A DNA stretch of 18,403 bases from contig MGLY01000084.1 of assembly GCA_001794935.1 (NCBI GenBank), forward strand, positions 193-18,595, in the 5' to 3' direction. This document shows positions 1-6,095 of the stretch, piece after piece. Under the pieces are notes generated by a model, which was given only the letters and a program-made list of their open reading frames with translations, searched no databases and was not told the DNA's origin. Position 1 is the first letter of the stretch, and every line of letters begins with the position of its first letter. A program made the translations under genes and the position numbers. This stretch comes from Chlamydiae bacterium RIFCSPHIGHO2_12_FULL_49_9 (lineage in GTDB: Bacteria; Chlamydiota; Chlamydiia; Chlamydiales; SM23-39).

Positions 1-303
1 CCGTCTGGATCTGGGTTGGAAAAAAACCAGAGGTCTGGGGGGCTGCTGCCACTAATAGAATTCATAATTTTTTATTAATTAGTTAATAAATATGTTATAT
101 TTTATTATATATTTGCGTTTTTGTAAATATAAAAATTATTTTAATTTTTATTGAGATAGGTTCAAGGGGGTATCCCTGCCAAAACCCCTTTTGCGGGGCC
201 AAGTCTGTAGAAGATAAGATGTTCAAATCCCGATAGTGTAGATAAATTCTTGATGTAGTATCCTTTCTCGCTCAACAACCGTGGGTCTATTTGTTCAAAA
301 CAA
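1..303. other. Gene-poor, AT-rich leader region
   Basis: No convincing gene is seen. Positions about 55-155 are almost pure A/T, unlike the rest of the window. On the minus strand one frame stays open from about 395 down to a TGA at 162-164 but has no ATG; its last 45 or so codons lie outside the palindrome that follows and could be the tail of a decayed gene, though I do not recognise it. The first 60 bases are GC-richer and could be the end of a gene lying to the left, which cannot be decided here. Confidence 0.4.
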
Positions 304-489
304 GGGACATGATCATGCCACGAAACGTGGCTAATGATAACGCTGCGATGCGCAGCTAATGATGCGCATGTCGGGGAAGCCCCAGACGGTAAAATCTATG
401 GGTTGCAGGGCTTCCCTGCATCATGTATATCTTTAGCCTTCGTTTCGAAGGCGTTATCCTCAGCCGCTTTGCGGCGTTATCATGTTCCC
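304..489. repeat. Nested palindromic element 1 (six stem-triloops)
   Basis: This is a large imperfect inverted repeat. The outer arms are GGGACATGAT (304-313) and ATCATGTTCCC (479-489). Each arm carries three short stems with three-base loops, in mirrored order. Left arm: 317-331 (loop AAA), 342-356 (loop ATG), 373-383 (loop AAG). Right arm: 405-419 (loop CTT), 436-452 (loop TTT), 463-475 (loop TTT). Spacers are also mirrored; for example GATAACGC occurs in the left arm and in the reverse complement of the right arm. Stem sequences differ between the arms, yet every stem still pairs. No protein-coding signal fits better. It is a BIME- or MITE-like structure by analogy only. Confidence 0.8.
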
Positions 490-535
490 TGGGTTAAACA
501 GCAGGGGGGGGGATCAACGACTTGGCGAGGTGAAA

Positions 536-640
536 ATGGCACAAATTATAGGTCTAACTGATGCGCAGTGGCAACTACTGGAACCAATGATTCCGATGGT
601 GTTGATCTTCTTTTGGACTCAAAGATTGTTGAGATTGTGA
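536..640 (+). pseudogene. Remnant of IS5/IS4-type transposase N-terminus
   Basis: An ATG at 536 preceded by a GAGGTG ribosome site opens a frame whose first 20 residues (MAQIIGLTDAQWQLLEPMIP) match the well-known start of IS5/IS4-family transposases (the DUF4096 'LTDxQWxLLEPLLP' motif). Homology stops after about residue 20; the frame runs on for 14 unrelated residues and ends in TGA at 638-640. It is therefore only the 5' tip of an insertion sequence whose body has been lost. The break lies just upstream of the glycosyltransferase-like gene, so an IS-related rearrangement probably formed this junction. The family call rests on a short motif. Confidence 0.65.
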
Positions 641-669
641 AAAGATCATCGGGATACATTCAGTCACTG

Positions 670-1593
670 GTGAAGCGATCCTTTTTCCTCTTATTTCCCC
701 TTCTTGCTGCCGGAGCGCCTGCTGTCTACGAATCGATAAAAGATATCTGCCATCCCACGAGATCGGATTATCTAAAAATCCAAGAGTATATTGAGAAAAA
801 AGACAGGCCTGAACTCAAGCTCATGCGGCAAGCGATTGTTCCTGGGGCAGAGCTCTACGATTATCACTGCAGAGCCAGGCGCTTTCGGCTGATTAGCAAA
901 CTCCCCTGGCAGGGAACCGAGTTTGCGATTATTCCCTACAACGCCAGCAAAGAAGACAAAAGAGTATGCGTCGTCTCTTATGCCTCCTACAATAAAAACT
1001 ATCCTGCCGGGATCAATGACTTAAAAAAGGCTCTTAAAAAAGTGGGATTCAAGGGCCACTTTGTCTATCGGATCGGCGGCTGGCCCGATGTGGAGGGGGG
1101 CTCGCTCAAACTCGCCCATGTTCCCTACTCCTTTAAGCCCTGCTTTTTGCGCGAACTCAAGAGGCTCGGCTACGAGCTTGTCCTTTGGCTCGACGCTTCA
1201 ATCCGCCCCCTCCAGCCCTTAGATCCAATCTTCGCTCGCATTGAATCGGATGGCTATCTCTTTTATCCGGTAGGACTCACTCTTGAAAAATACTGCACGA
1301 AAGAGGCGATCAACGCTTTGGGAGAAAGTTCAGAGAAAGCCTCCGAAATCCACTCTGTTATGGCAGGTATTTTTGGCATCAACCTCCGCCATCCAATTGG
1401 GGAGGAGATAGCAAGTCGATGGTATGAGGCGGCCTCCCGGGAAACGCCCTTTTTTTCTCCTCGCCCCGAGCAAAATGCCCTCTCGATTCTTCTTCACCAG
1501 ATGAACGCTTTTCAAAGGGGGGCCCTTCGGGAAGTGACTTCAAATCCTCTTGAAGAGGCGCAGTTCCTCATCGACTATAAGTCTGTCCAATAA
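670..1593 (+). CDS. Putative secreted glycosyltransferase-like protein (GT-A type)
   Basis: I chose the GTG at 670 (307 residues) over the longer frame from 568, because that frame begins inside the transposase remnant, whereas from 670 the protein opens with a clean signal peptide: K2-R3, a hydrophobic run at about 4-16, and APA before a likely cleavage site near residue 18. The middle (about 98-200) reads like a nucleotide-sugar transferase core: a CVVSYASY beta-strand at 100-107, then a FKP helix start near 155, then VLWLDAS at 171-177, where D175 could stand in for the metal-binding DxD. Substrate and acceptor are unknown. No good ribosome site precedes 670, and the natural 5' end may have been replaced by the IS event. 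The 3' end overlaps the convergent gene at 1568-1915 by 26 bases. Gene reality is fairly sure; function is tentative. Confidence 0.6.
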   Translation: MKRSFFLLFPLLAAGAPAVYESIKDICHPTRSDYLKIQEYIEKKDRPELKLMRQAIVPGAELYDYHCRARRFRLISKLPWQGTEFAIIPYNASKEDKRVCVVSYASYNKNYPAGINDLKKALKKVGFKGHFVYRIGGWPDVEGGSLKLAHVPYSFKPCFLRELKRLGYELVLWLDASIRPLQPLDPIFARIESDGYLFYPVGLTLEKYCTKEAINALGESSEKASEIHSVMAGIFGINLRHPIGEEIASRWYEAASRETPFFSPRPEQNALSILLHQMNAFQRGALREVTSNPLEEAQFLIDYKSVQ

Positions 1594-1915
1594 TCATTTT
1601 TTTCTTCTCTCGAGAGACATGAATGTACTCAATTTCGGATACGCCTTGCACAGGCTCTCCCTGCTCGTAGAGCGCCTTAATTCTGTCTTTGTCTACTACC
1701 TCTTCCATCTTGGTCGCATCGAAAATTCTGGCCTCCTCGATAGACAGTTTTATGGAAAGGCGCTTATAGTGCCGGACGACGAATCCTCCCATCTTGACTG
1801 TCTTTTCCTCCATCTGCTGTATAATCTCAAAACCCAGAGCTTTTCTTTGAAGCTCGAGTTCATTGATTTTATCCCCAAGTTCTCGATAGGTTTTGATTTG
1901 CTCTTCGAAGGTCAT
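1568..1915 (-). CDS. Small conserved-looking protein of unknown function
   Basis: The 115-residue protein begins at the ATG at 1915 (MTFEEQIKTY). A longer frame from a TTG at 1978 would overlap the carbonic anhydrase gene and adds a low-complexity start, so I reject it. It is highly charged. A helix rich in Glu, Lys and Gln (about residues 3-35) probably forms a coiled coil, followed by KMGGFVVRHYKRLSIKLS (strand-like) and a helical region with DATKMEEVVDKDRIKALYEQG. This helix-then-strand pattern recalls small phage-type proteins, but I do not recognise a family. No signal peptide or membrane segment is visible, so it is probably cytoplasmic. It lies 34 bases after the carbonic anhydrase on the same strand and may be co-transcribed with it. 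Confidence 0.6.
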   Translation of the reverse strand: MTFEEQIKTYRELGDKINELELQRKALGFEIIQQMEEKTVKMGGFVVRHYKRLSIKLSIEEARIFDATKMEEVVDKDRIKALYEQGEPVQGVSEIEYIHVSREKKKMIIGQTYSR

Positions 1916-1949
1916 GGGAAAGACTTTAAGAGAAAAGAGAAAAGTCTGT

Positions 1950-2549
1950 CTAGAGAATTTCGACGTGGCCTGTGTCAAGATTGTAGTAGGCGCCGATGCA
2001 CTCCACTTTTTTCTTGGAGATGAACCCTTTGAGGATGCTGGTTTTTTTTAAACCGGCTACAACGGCTCGGACATTCGCTTTGATCGCCTCTTCAACCGTT
2101 TTAGCGCCTTTAATGGCAGGTTTTATCAGATCGGCGACATCTTCGATGTCGGCGGTTTCTCCTTCCATGACAGCTGTGATGGCGCCGCATGACTCGTGGC
2201 CAAGGACGAGAACAAGAGAAGATCCGAGATACTTGACCGAATATTCGATGCTGTCTAATTCGACCGGTCCTACGACATTTCCGGCAACCCTTACGACAAA
2301 CAGATCGCCGAGGCCCTGATCGAAAATAATCTCCGGAGCCACTCTTGAATCCGAACAGCCGACAATGGTGGCAAACGGCTTTTGTTTTGAGGCGATTTCT
2401 TCTCTTCTCTCCAGCGAGCGGTTGGGGTGAAGGAGTTTGTCGCCGACATACCGCTCATTGCCCTCTAGGAGGAGCTTGAGCGATTCAGGCGGGGTATTGC
2501 AGATGCCGTTACTCAGCAGCGCGAGGAAGACGATGAGTTTGTAGCGCAT
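1950..2549 (-). CDS. Beta-class carbonic anhydrase with signal peptide
   Basis: This enzyme interconverts CO2 and bicarbonate with a zinc ion. From the ATG at 2549 it has 199 residues. Residues 1-17 (MRYKLIVFLALLSNGIC) form a signal peptide, so export to the periplasm is expected. C65-S-D67-S-R69 and H118-E-S-C121 give the zinc ligands Cys65, His118 and Cys121 and the Asp-Arg dyad of beta-carbonic anhydrases, and VVRVAGNVV (85-93) is a further family signature. The length is typical of the family. A TTG at 2585 would add twelve residues before the signal peptide and is less likely; its TTGACA also forms a consensus -35 box. Cys17 is not in a good lipobox. The small gene at 1568-1915 follows on the same strand. 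The family assignment is very secure and the location is inferred. Confidence 0.93.
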   Translation of the reverse strand: MRYKLIVFLALLSNGICNTPPESLKLLLEGNERYVGDKLLHPNRSLERREEIASKQKPFATIVGCSDSRVAPEIIFDQGLGDLFVVRVAGNVVGPVELDSIEYSVKYLGSSLVLVLGHESCGAITAVMEGETADIEDVADLIKPAIKGAKTVEEAIKANVRAVVAGLKKTSILKGFISKKKVECIGAYYNLDTGHVEIL

Positions 2550-2556
2550 ACTGCCC

Positions 2557-2585
2557 GCATAATTTGCCCGTAGATCTGTTGTCAA
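2557..2585 (-). promoter_or_regulatory. Candidate promoter of the carbonic anhydrase gene
   Basis: On the minus strand a perfect TTGACA (2580-2585) is followed after 17 bases by TTATGC (2557-2562), a weak -10. The predicted transcript start falls at about the ATG at 2549, and no Shine-Dalgarno sequence precedes that ATG. If the promoter is real, the mRNA would be leaderless or nearly so. Confidence 0.35.
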
Positions 2586-2618
2586 CTTAAAAAGGCTTTC
2601 TCTTTAAAAAATTTGTGG

Positions 2619-2788
2619 TATACCATAGTCGGTCCCAAACTTGGAATTTGGACTCTGCGAGACAAAGCCAAATCGAAGCGCAGCGGTCTGAGCGAGGAGG
2701 CCATAGTAAAACTATGGCCGACGAGGAAGATCGATTTGGCGAAGTCGCAGCCAGTCCAAATTCCAAGTTTGGGACCGATTATGGTATA
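2619..2788. repeat. Palindromic element 2 with TATACC ends
   Basis: Arms of 36 bases (2619-2654 and 2753-2788) pair with a single mismatch, beginning TATACCAT and ending ATGGTATA. Inside, the arms keep pairing in patches (both hold GCCAAATCGA-type sequence), and near the centre lies a perfect 9-bp stem, GGCCATAGT / ACTATGGCC (2699-2707 and 2711-2719), closed by an AAA loop. The ends can be read as TA target duplications flanking TACC...GGTA, as for IS630/mariner-type MITEs; this is inference. It lies 12 bases upstream of the ATG at 2801, so the leader and perhaps the promoter of the next genes lie in or beside it. Open frames across it are artefacts of the palindrome. Confidence 0.85.
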
Positions 2789-2800
2789 TGTTCTGACGCT

Positions 2801-3001
2801 ATGAAACTGACAAAAAACATCGGTTCTACAGGACGGTTGATTCGCTTGGGCGTGTGTCTGCTTCTTTTGGGATATGCCTATTGGAAGGGGAGCTGGATTG
2901 CCCTTGGGGCCGCTCTCTTTGTCTTTTTTGAGGTCTATTTCAGCTGGTGCATCGTCTATCAGATCTTGGGGATCAATTCATGCCCGGTAGATAGGAGATA
3001 A
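2801..3001 (+). CDS. YgaP-like transmembrane domain protein (DUF2892)
   Basis: This 66-residue membrane protein has the DUF2892/YgaP membrane-domain pattern: an N-terminal KLTKNIGSTGRLIRLG, two hydrophobic helices (about 18-30 and 33-48), then WCIVYQILGINSCP with two cysteines (C51 and C62). Proteins of this family sit in the inner membrane, often alone or fused to rhodanese domains, and are linked to sulfur or redox chemistry; the exact role is unknown. I chose the ATG at 2801 because the longer frames start inside the palindromic element, and the family normally begins near this point. The MauE-like gene follows 64 bases downstream on the same strand, so the two may act together. Confidence 0.8.
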   Translation: MKLTKNIGSTGRLIRLGVCLLLLGYAYWKGSWIALGAALFVFFEVYFSWCIVYQILGINSCPVDRR

Positions 3002-3002
3002 C

Positions 3003-3035
3003 CTCCGGATTAATCTTCTGTCGATTAATTCGGAG
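3003..3035 (+). other. Intergenic stem-loop
   Basis: A 12-bp stem (3003-3014 with 3024-3035, one G-T pair) encloses a nine-base loop between the two membrane-protein genes. No T-run follows it, so a terminator is unlikely. It could stabilise or process a shared transcript. Confidence 0.5.
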
Positions 3036-3065
3036 ATTGTCTCTAAAAAACAAACGGTAGGAATC

Positions 3066-3545
3066 ATGCATAAATTCAAAAGATATTGGCCTCTATTTGC
3101 TCTTATTTTGATAGCGCTTCTCGCTGCGATTGCAGTCTCTTACGGGACGGGGAGAAAAGTGTATTCCATGATGCATATCTTCATGGGTCTTTTCTTTTGC
3201 CAGTTTGCGATGCTAAAGGTCTTTAACCCGTCGGGCTTTGCCGAAGGATTTCAAAAATACGATTTTCTCGCCAAACGATCAAAGAATTACGCTCTGGCCT
3301 ATCCGTTCATCGAGCTTGCTCTGGGACTTTCCTATCTCTCCTTCATCAATCCCTTTGCCGTCTACTCTGTTACAATTGTCCTGATGGGGATTGGAGCTGT
3401 TGGGGTTATCAAGGCTTTGAGAGAGGGGCTTGAAGTTCGCTGCGCGTGCATGGGAACGGTTTTGGATGTGCCTCTTTCAACGGTCACTTTGGCAGAAGAT
3501 GTCGGGATGGGGCTCATGGCTCTCTTTATGCTCTGGGCGGTGTAA
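3066..3545 (+). CDS. MauE/DoxX-family membrane protein
   Basis: This 159-residue inner-membrane protein has about four hydrophobic segments (near 10-26, 35-48, 79-116 as two helices, and 143-158). It matches the MauE/DoxX family, whose members include the methylamine-utilisation protein MauE and proteins linked to disulfide and thiol redox. Characteristic points are a CACMGT motif (two cysteines, about 126-131) followed by PLSTVTLAEDVGMG, and FAEGFQKYDFLAKRS in the first cytoplasmic loop. A TAGGA ribosome site sits just before the ATG. It lies behind the DUF2892 gene, which also carries paired cysteines, suggesting a shared redox role at the membrane (inference). No methylamine dehydrogenase genes are nearby, so a role in methylamine use is unlikely. 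Confidence 0.8.
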   Translation: MHKFKRYWPLFALILIALLAAIAVSYGTGRKVYSMMHIFMGLFFCQFAMLKVFNPSGFAEGFQKYDFLAKRSKNYALAYPFIELALGLSYLSFINPFAVYSVTIVLMGIGAVGVIKALREGLEVRCACMGTVLDVPLSTVTLAEDVGMGLMALFMLWAV

Positions 3546-3589
3546 GAGACTGTCTATCCCAAAAAATAGGCGCTGTTTTTTTCGCTCCA

Positions 3590-4267
3590 TCAATGCCTCT
3601 GAAGAATAGACAAGATCTCTTCATCTTCGACTTGGGAAAAACTTTCATAGAAGGCGGAAATCCCATAAAACGTCTCTTCGACATCTAAACAGATCGCCTC
3701 ATCTGCAAGTTTTTGAATTTCAAGCCATGGCTCTCTTGCAGCAACGGGAGCTGCTACAACAATGCGCGATCCCATTTTTCTGAAATGTTGAATTTCAACG
3801 AGCATAGTCGCTCCCGTTGCGATGCCGTCATCGACCAAGATGACCGTTTTTCCTTTTAGATCTCCTAACCCAGCTCCTTTTCGATAGAGCTGGAGCCGCC
3901 TTTCTATGATCTTTTTTTGCCTCTCGATTTCTTCCTGAATAAAGGGGGGAGAAACTCCGATAATCGCAATGAGCTCATCGTTGAGCCATGTCTCTCCGTC
4001 TTCAGCAACCGCGCCGATGGCAAGCTCGGGGTTATTTGGCGCGCCGAGTTTCCGGGGAACTATGACATTTAAGGGGAGCAAAAGGGCTTTTGCAATCTCA
4101 TGAGCGACGATCGCTCCTCCTCGAGCAAGACCTAACACAAGGGCGCTCTTGTCTTTTTTATAGTGCACGAGAAGAGCGCTTAACCGCTCTCCCGCGTCTT
4201 TGCGATCTCGAAAAGTGTTCACAAACACTCTTTGGGTTTTTAAACCTACCTTATTAAAAATTTTCAT
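3590..4267 (-). CDS. Phosphoribosyltransferase-family protein
   Basis: This 225-residue cytoplasmic protein of the predicted phosphoribosyltransferase family (COG1926 type) would bind PRPP and transfer or release the phosphoribosyl group; the base acceptor is unknown. The PRPP-binding signature VILVDDGIATGAT lies at 142-154 with the acidic pair D146-D147. The N-terminal FRDRKDAGERLSALL (19-33) and LGLARGGAIVAHEIA (45-59) are typical of this family, as is PRKLGAPNNPELAIGAV (71-87). The ATG at 4267 has no clear ribosome site. A GTG at 4222 (MNTFRDRK), preceded by AGAG, would fit the usual family start and could be the true one. The gene is divergent from the next one and convergent with the MauE-like gene. 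The family call is secure. Confidence 0.88.
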   Translation of the reverse strand: MKIFNKVGLKTQRVFVNTFRDRKDAGERLSALLVHYKKDKSALVLGLARGGAIVAHEIAKALLLPLNVIVPRKLGAPNNPELAIGAVAEDGETWLNDELIAIIGVSPPFIQEEIERQKKIIERRLQLYRKGAGLGDLKGKTVILVDDGIATGATMLVEIQHFRKMGSRIVVAAPVAAREPWLEIQKLADEAICLDVEETFYGISAFYESFSQVEDEEILSILQRH

Positions 4268-4278
4268 TTAGAGGGTTA

Positions 4279-4284
4279 TATAAT
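4279..4284 (+). promoter_or_regulatory. Possible -10 box in the divergent intergenic region
   Basis: A perfect TATAAT lies between the divergent genes, 78 bases before the ATG at 4362. No convincing -35 is seen at the right distance in this AT-rich stretch, so the call is weak. Confidence 0.25.
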
Positions 4285-4361
4285 TTTTGAGAAAAGATGA
4301 ACTATCCAAGTTAAATCGGAGTGACCTATACTGGGAGCCATTTTTTAAAAGGAAAAAAATT

Positions 4362-4814
4362 ATGGCTATCCAATCTACAGAATACTCTTGCTATTTCAAT
4401 GTTCGCACCCAAACACAAGCACCGAAACAATCTGATCAGGAAATCTGGGTGCGCGTGAAGTTATCTGTCCCTGAAGGTTTTCCTCCAGAAGAGATAACGA
4501 AAATTATACAGATTGCGGCAAATATCATAGCCCTGAAGTCGTTGAAAAGCGAGTCAAAGCCTTGTGAGACAAAATCGTGCGAGAGAAAACACCGTATTTG
4601 CCCTCATAAGCTGTCAGATAGTGAAATGGCTATATGCGAACGAACAGAAAACTGCTTATTAGAACTTTTGCCTCCTAAAGAAGCTCAAATCCGTTATACC
4701 TTGGAGGGATTTGTCATGTCAAAACCGGGAATGGTAGATCAAATGAGAACTGTCTTCAAATCTGTACTGGAAGCTATGCGTCCATTCCTTCCCGCAGCGC
4801 CCGAGACCCCTTAA
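4362..4814 (+). CDS. Cysteine-containing protein of unknown function
   Basis: This is a 150-residue protein that I do not recognise. The ATG at 4362 is chosen because an AAAAGGA ribosome site lies at the right distance; the longer frame from a TTG at 4287 lacks one. The N-terminal half (about 1-60) looks like a small alpha/beta unit. The middle holds a charged, cysteine-bearing stretch with C68, C73, C80, C92 and C98, whose spacing could suit a metal site or disulfides. The C-terminal third is helical and ends in a proline-rich tail. No signal peptide or membrane helix is present. The gene ends 14 bases before palindromic element 3 and is followed, beyond that element, by a terminator at 5041. 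Chlamydia-specific effector or housekeeping roles are both possible; nothing in the sequence decides. Confidence 0.65.
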   Translation: MAIQSTEYSCYFNVRTQTQAPKQSDQEIWVRVKLSVPEGFPPEEITKIIQIAANIIALKSLKSESKPCETKSCERKHRICPHKLSDSEMAICERTENCLLELLPPKEAQIRYTLEGFVMSKPGMVDQMRTVFKSVLEAMRPFLPAAPETP

Positions 4815-4828
4815 ATATTCAATGCGTG

Positions 4829-5037
4829 TATACCGCTCGTGATTCAAGAATCGGTTCTGGCGTCGTCGGGCAGCCGTCCAATTTGAGACCCGTCTCCACC
4901 CCACCCCAAAGACGATGCGTCTTCGGGGACCCCGGCACCCAACCTTTTAGGTTGGGTTGCTTCGACGCCGGCTACGCCTGGCTCAAATTGAAGGCGCCTC
5001 CTTGCCATTTCCCGATTCTTGAATCACTCCCGGTATA
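4829..5037. repeat. Palindromic element 3 (full copy, 209 bp)
   Basis: The ends TATACCG (4829) and CGGTATA (5037) extend into an inverted repeat of GTGATTCAAGAATCGG on both sides. CAATTTGAG recurs at mirrored positions about 50 bases in (4879 on the left, 4990 on the right). Internal stems: AGACG/CGTCT with loop ATG (4910-4922), a perfect 9-bp stem ACCCAACCT/AGGTTGGGT with loop TTT (4937-4957), and GCCGGC/GCCTGGC around TAC (4967-4982, one bulge). The right half (4936-5037) recurs at 6601-6702. The TATACC ends and three-base loops are shared with element 2, though the rest of the sequence differs. Confidence 0.88.
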
Positions 5038-5040
5038 AAA

Positions 5041-5064
5041 GGCCGGGGGGCCTCCGGTCTTTTT
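5041..5064 (+). terminator. Rho-independent terminator after element 3
   Basis: GGCCGG (5041-5046) pairs with CCGGTC (one G-T pair) around a seven-base loop and is followed at once by a run of six T. It would end transcription coming from 4362-4814 through the palindromic element, and it insulates the gene at 5126. Confidence 0.7.
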
Positions 5065-5125
5065 TCTTGAACAGATTTAAATAAATTATTTACACTCCCG
5101 CTCCAAAAAAACAAAAGGGGGACTT

Positions 5126-5887
5126 ATGAATGCGTATATCCTATTGAAAAAGCTGGCAAATCGATCGATCTTAATGATGGCGGTTTTGAGCAGCTCTTAC
5201 TCTTTTTCCAATGAGCCGGAAAGAGCCGGTAAACTTTCTTCAAAAGTCATCTTAAAAGATCAGGGCGGTTTTTTTATCTTGTCAGATGGGAGTTTTTGGA
5301 GGGCGATCGAGTACAAAAAGAGACCAAGGACCTTTCTTGAGTGGTTACAGAAAATCATCCTTGTTCCCGAAAATTACGAATGCAATCCCATCGATTGGGT
5401 TTTAGGTTCGAATATTCAGGTATATCCCAAGCAGGGATATTCGACTGCGGATGAGGGAAATGCCCTGAATGAAGATGCTCTCAAGCAGTGCACCCATATC
5501 CTCGTCAATGCGGGCAATGAACAAATATTGTTTGCCGTTCCGCTCACTTCTGCAGATTGTCTTGCGCAAGTTTATCAAGGCGCGAGAAAAGAGGGGCTGA
5601 AGCAAGGGGATAAGAATGAGTACCAAAAGGGGTACAACACCGGGCTTTCAAGAGGCAGATCCACTCAGCAGATGAACTCGGGGGAGAGCTACGACAAGGG
5701 ATATAAAGACGGCTACAAGGAGGGTTTTGCGAAGGGAACGGCGACTTGTCACAGCACAGAAGCCGAGATTTACAGTGAGATTTACAACAAAGGACACACA
5801 GATGGATTCGAATTTGGATTCAAAGAAGGATACGAGTCCGCCAGCGATGATGATGAAGCCTGTCCCATCAAGCATCTTAAGTACTAA
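5126..5887 (+). CDS. Secreted protein with glycine-every-four (GX3) repeats
   Basis: This 253-residue protein is of unknown function. The ATG at 5126 has a strong AGGGGG ribosome site. Residues 1-28 form a signal peptide (K8-K9, hydrophobic 15-22, likely cleavage after SYSFS). Residues 30-150 form a globular-looking part with cysteines at 86, 122 and 145. From about 150 to 238 the chain becomes a repeat with Gly at every fourth place, often preceded by Tyr or Phe: GARKEGLKQG, QKGYNTGLSRG, DKGYKDGYKEGFAKG, NKGHTDGFEFGFKEGYES. This GX3 periodicity resembles the deca-GX3 motif of eukaryotic Yae1/Lto1 and some glycine-rich bacterial surface proteins; only the pattern is shared. A short acidic patch (DDDE) and one Cys end the protein. 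It is probably periplasmic or surface-bound, and single-gene transcribed between two hairpins. Confidence 0.75.
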   Translation: MNAYILLKKLANRSILMMAVLSSSYSFSNEPERAGKLSSKVILKDQGGFFILSDGSFWRAIEYKKRPRTFLEWLQKIILVPENYECNPIDWVLGSNIQVYPKQGYSTADEGNALNEDALKQCTHILVNAGNEQILFAVPLTSADCLAQVYQGARKEGLKQGDKNEYQKGYNTGLSRGRSTQQMNSGESYDKGYKDGYKEGFAKGTATCHSTEAEIYSEIYNKGHTDGFEFGFKEGYESASDDDEACPIKHLKY

Positions 5888-5906
5888 GCCAAAAGCCTGA
5901 TGGACA

Positions 5907-5947
5907 AGATACGCTTGATGCGCATGATATTTTTATCAAGCGTATCT
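5907..5947 (+). terminator. Stem-loop, possible terminator
   Basis: A 13-bp perfect stem (5907-5919 with 5935-5947) encloses a 15-base loop. A second small stem GGCG/CGCC (5948-5960) and a seven-T run follow shortly after. It probably ends transcription of 5126-5887, although the T-run does not touch the main stem. The sequence GCGTATCT is repeated beside the stem. Confidence 0.45.
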
Positions 5948-6095
5948 GGCGTATCTCGCCGATCAAGTTTTTTTGCCGATGATCTAGATCACTCAAAATA
6001 AAGTTGCAGGAATTAGAGACTGTTGTTGAATTTCTTTGTGTTTTGTAGAGGTTCGGCCTTAAATTAAAAGAAACTAAAGGAAAGAGGGGACTGAT

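Noticed and set aside
334..561. 75-codon open frame on the plus strand
   Set aside because: It runs through palindromic element 1 and the start of the transposase remnant; composition follows the hairpins and there is no good ribosome site.
1550..2023. 157-codon plus-strand frame
   Set aside because: Antisense to the small minus-strand gene and the end of the carbonic anhydrase gene; low-complexity serine- and leucine-rich product.
2615..2800. N-terminal extension of the DUF2892 gene through element 2
   Set aside because: The sequence is the palindrome itself; the family start fits the ATG at 2801.
3546..3589. Terminator between the MauE-like gene and the convergent phosphoribosyltransferase gene
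   Set aside because: A seven-T run is present, but no stable stem precedes it on either strand.
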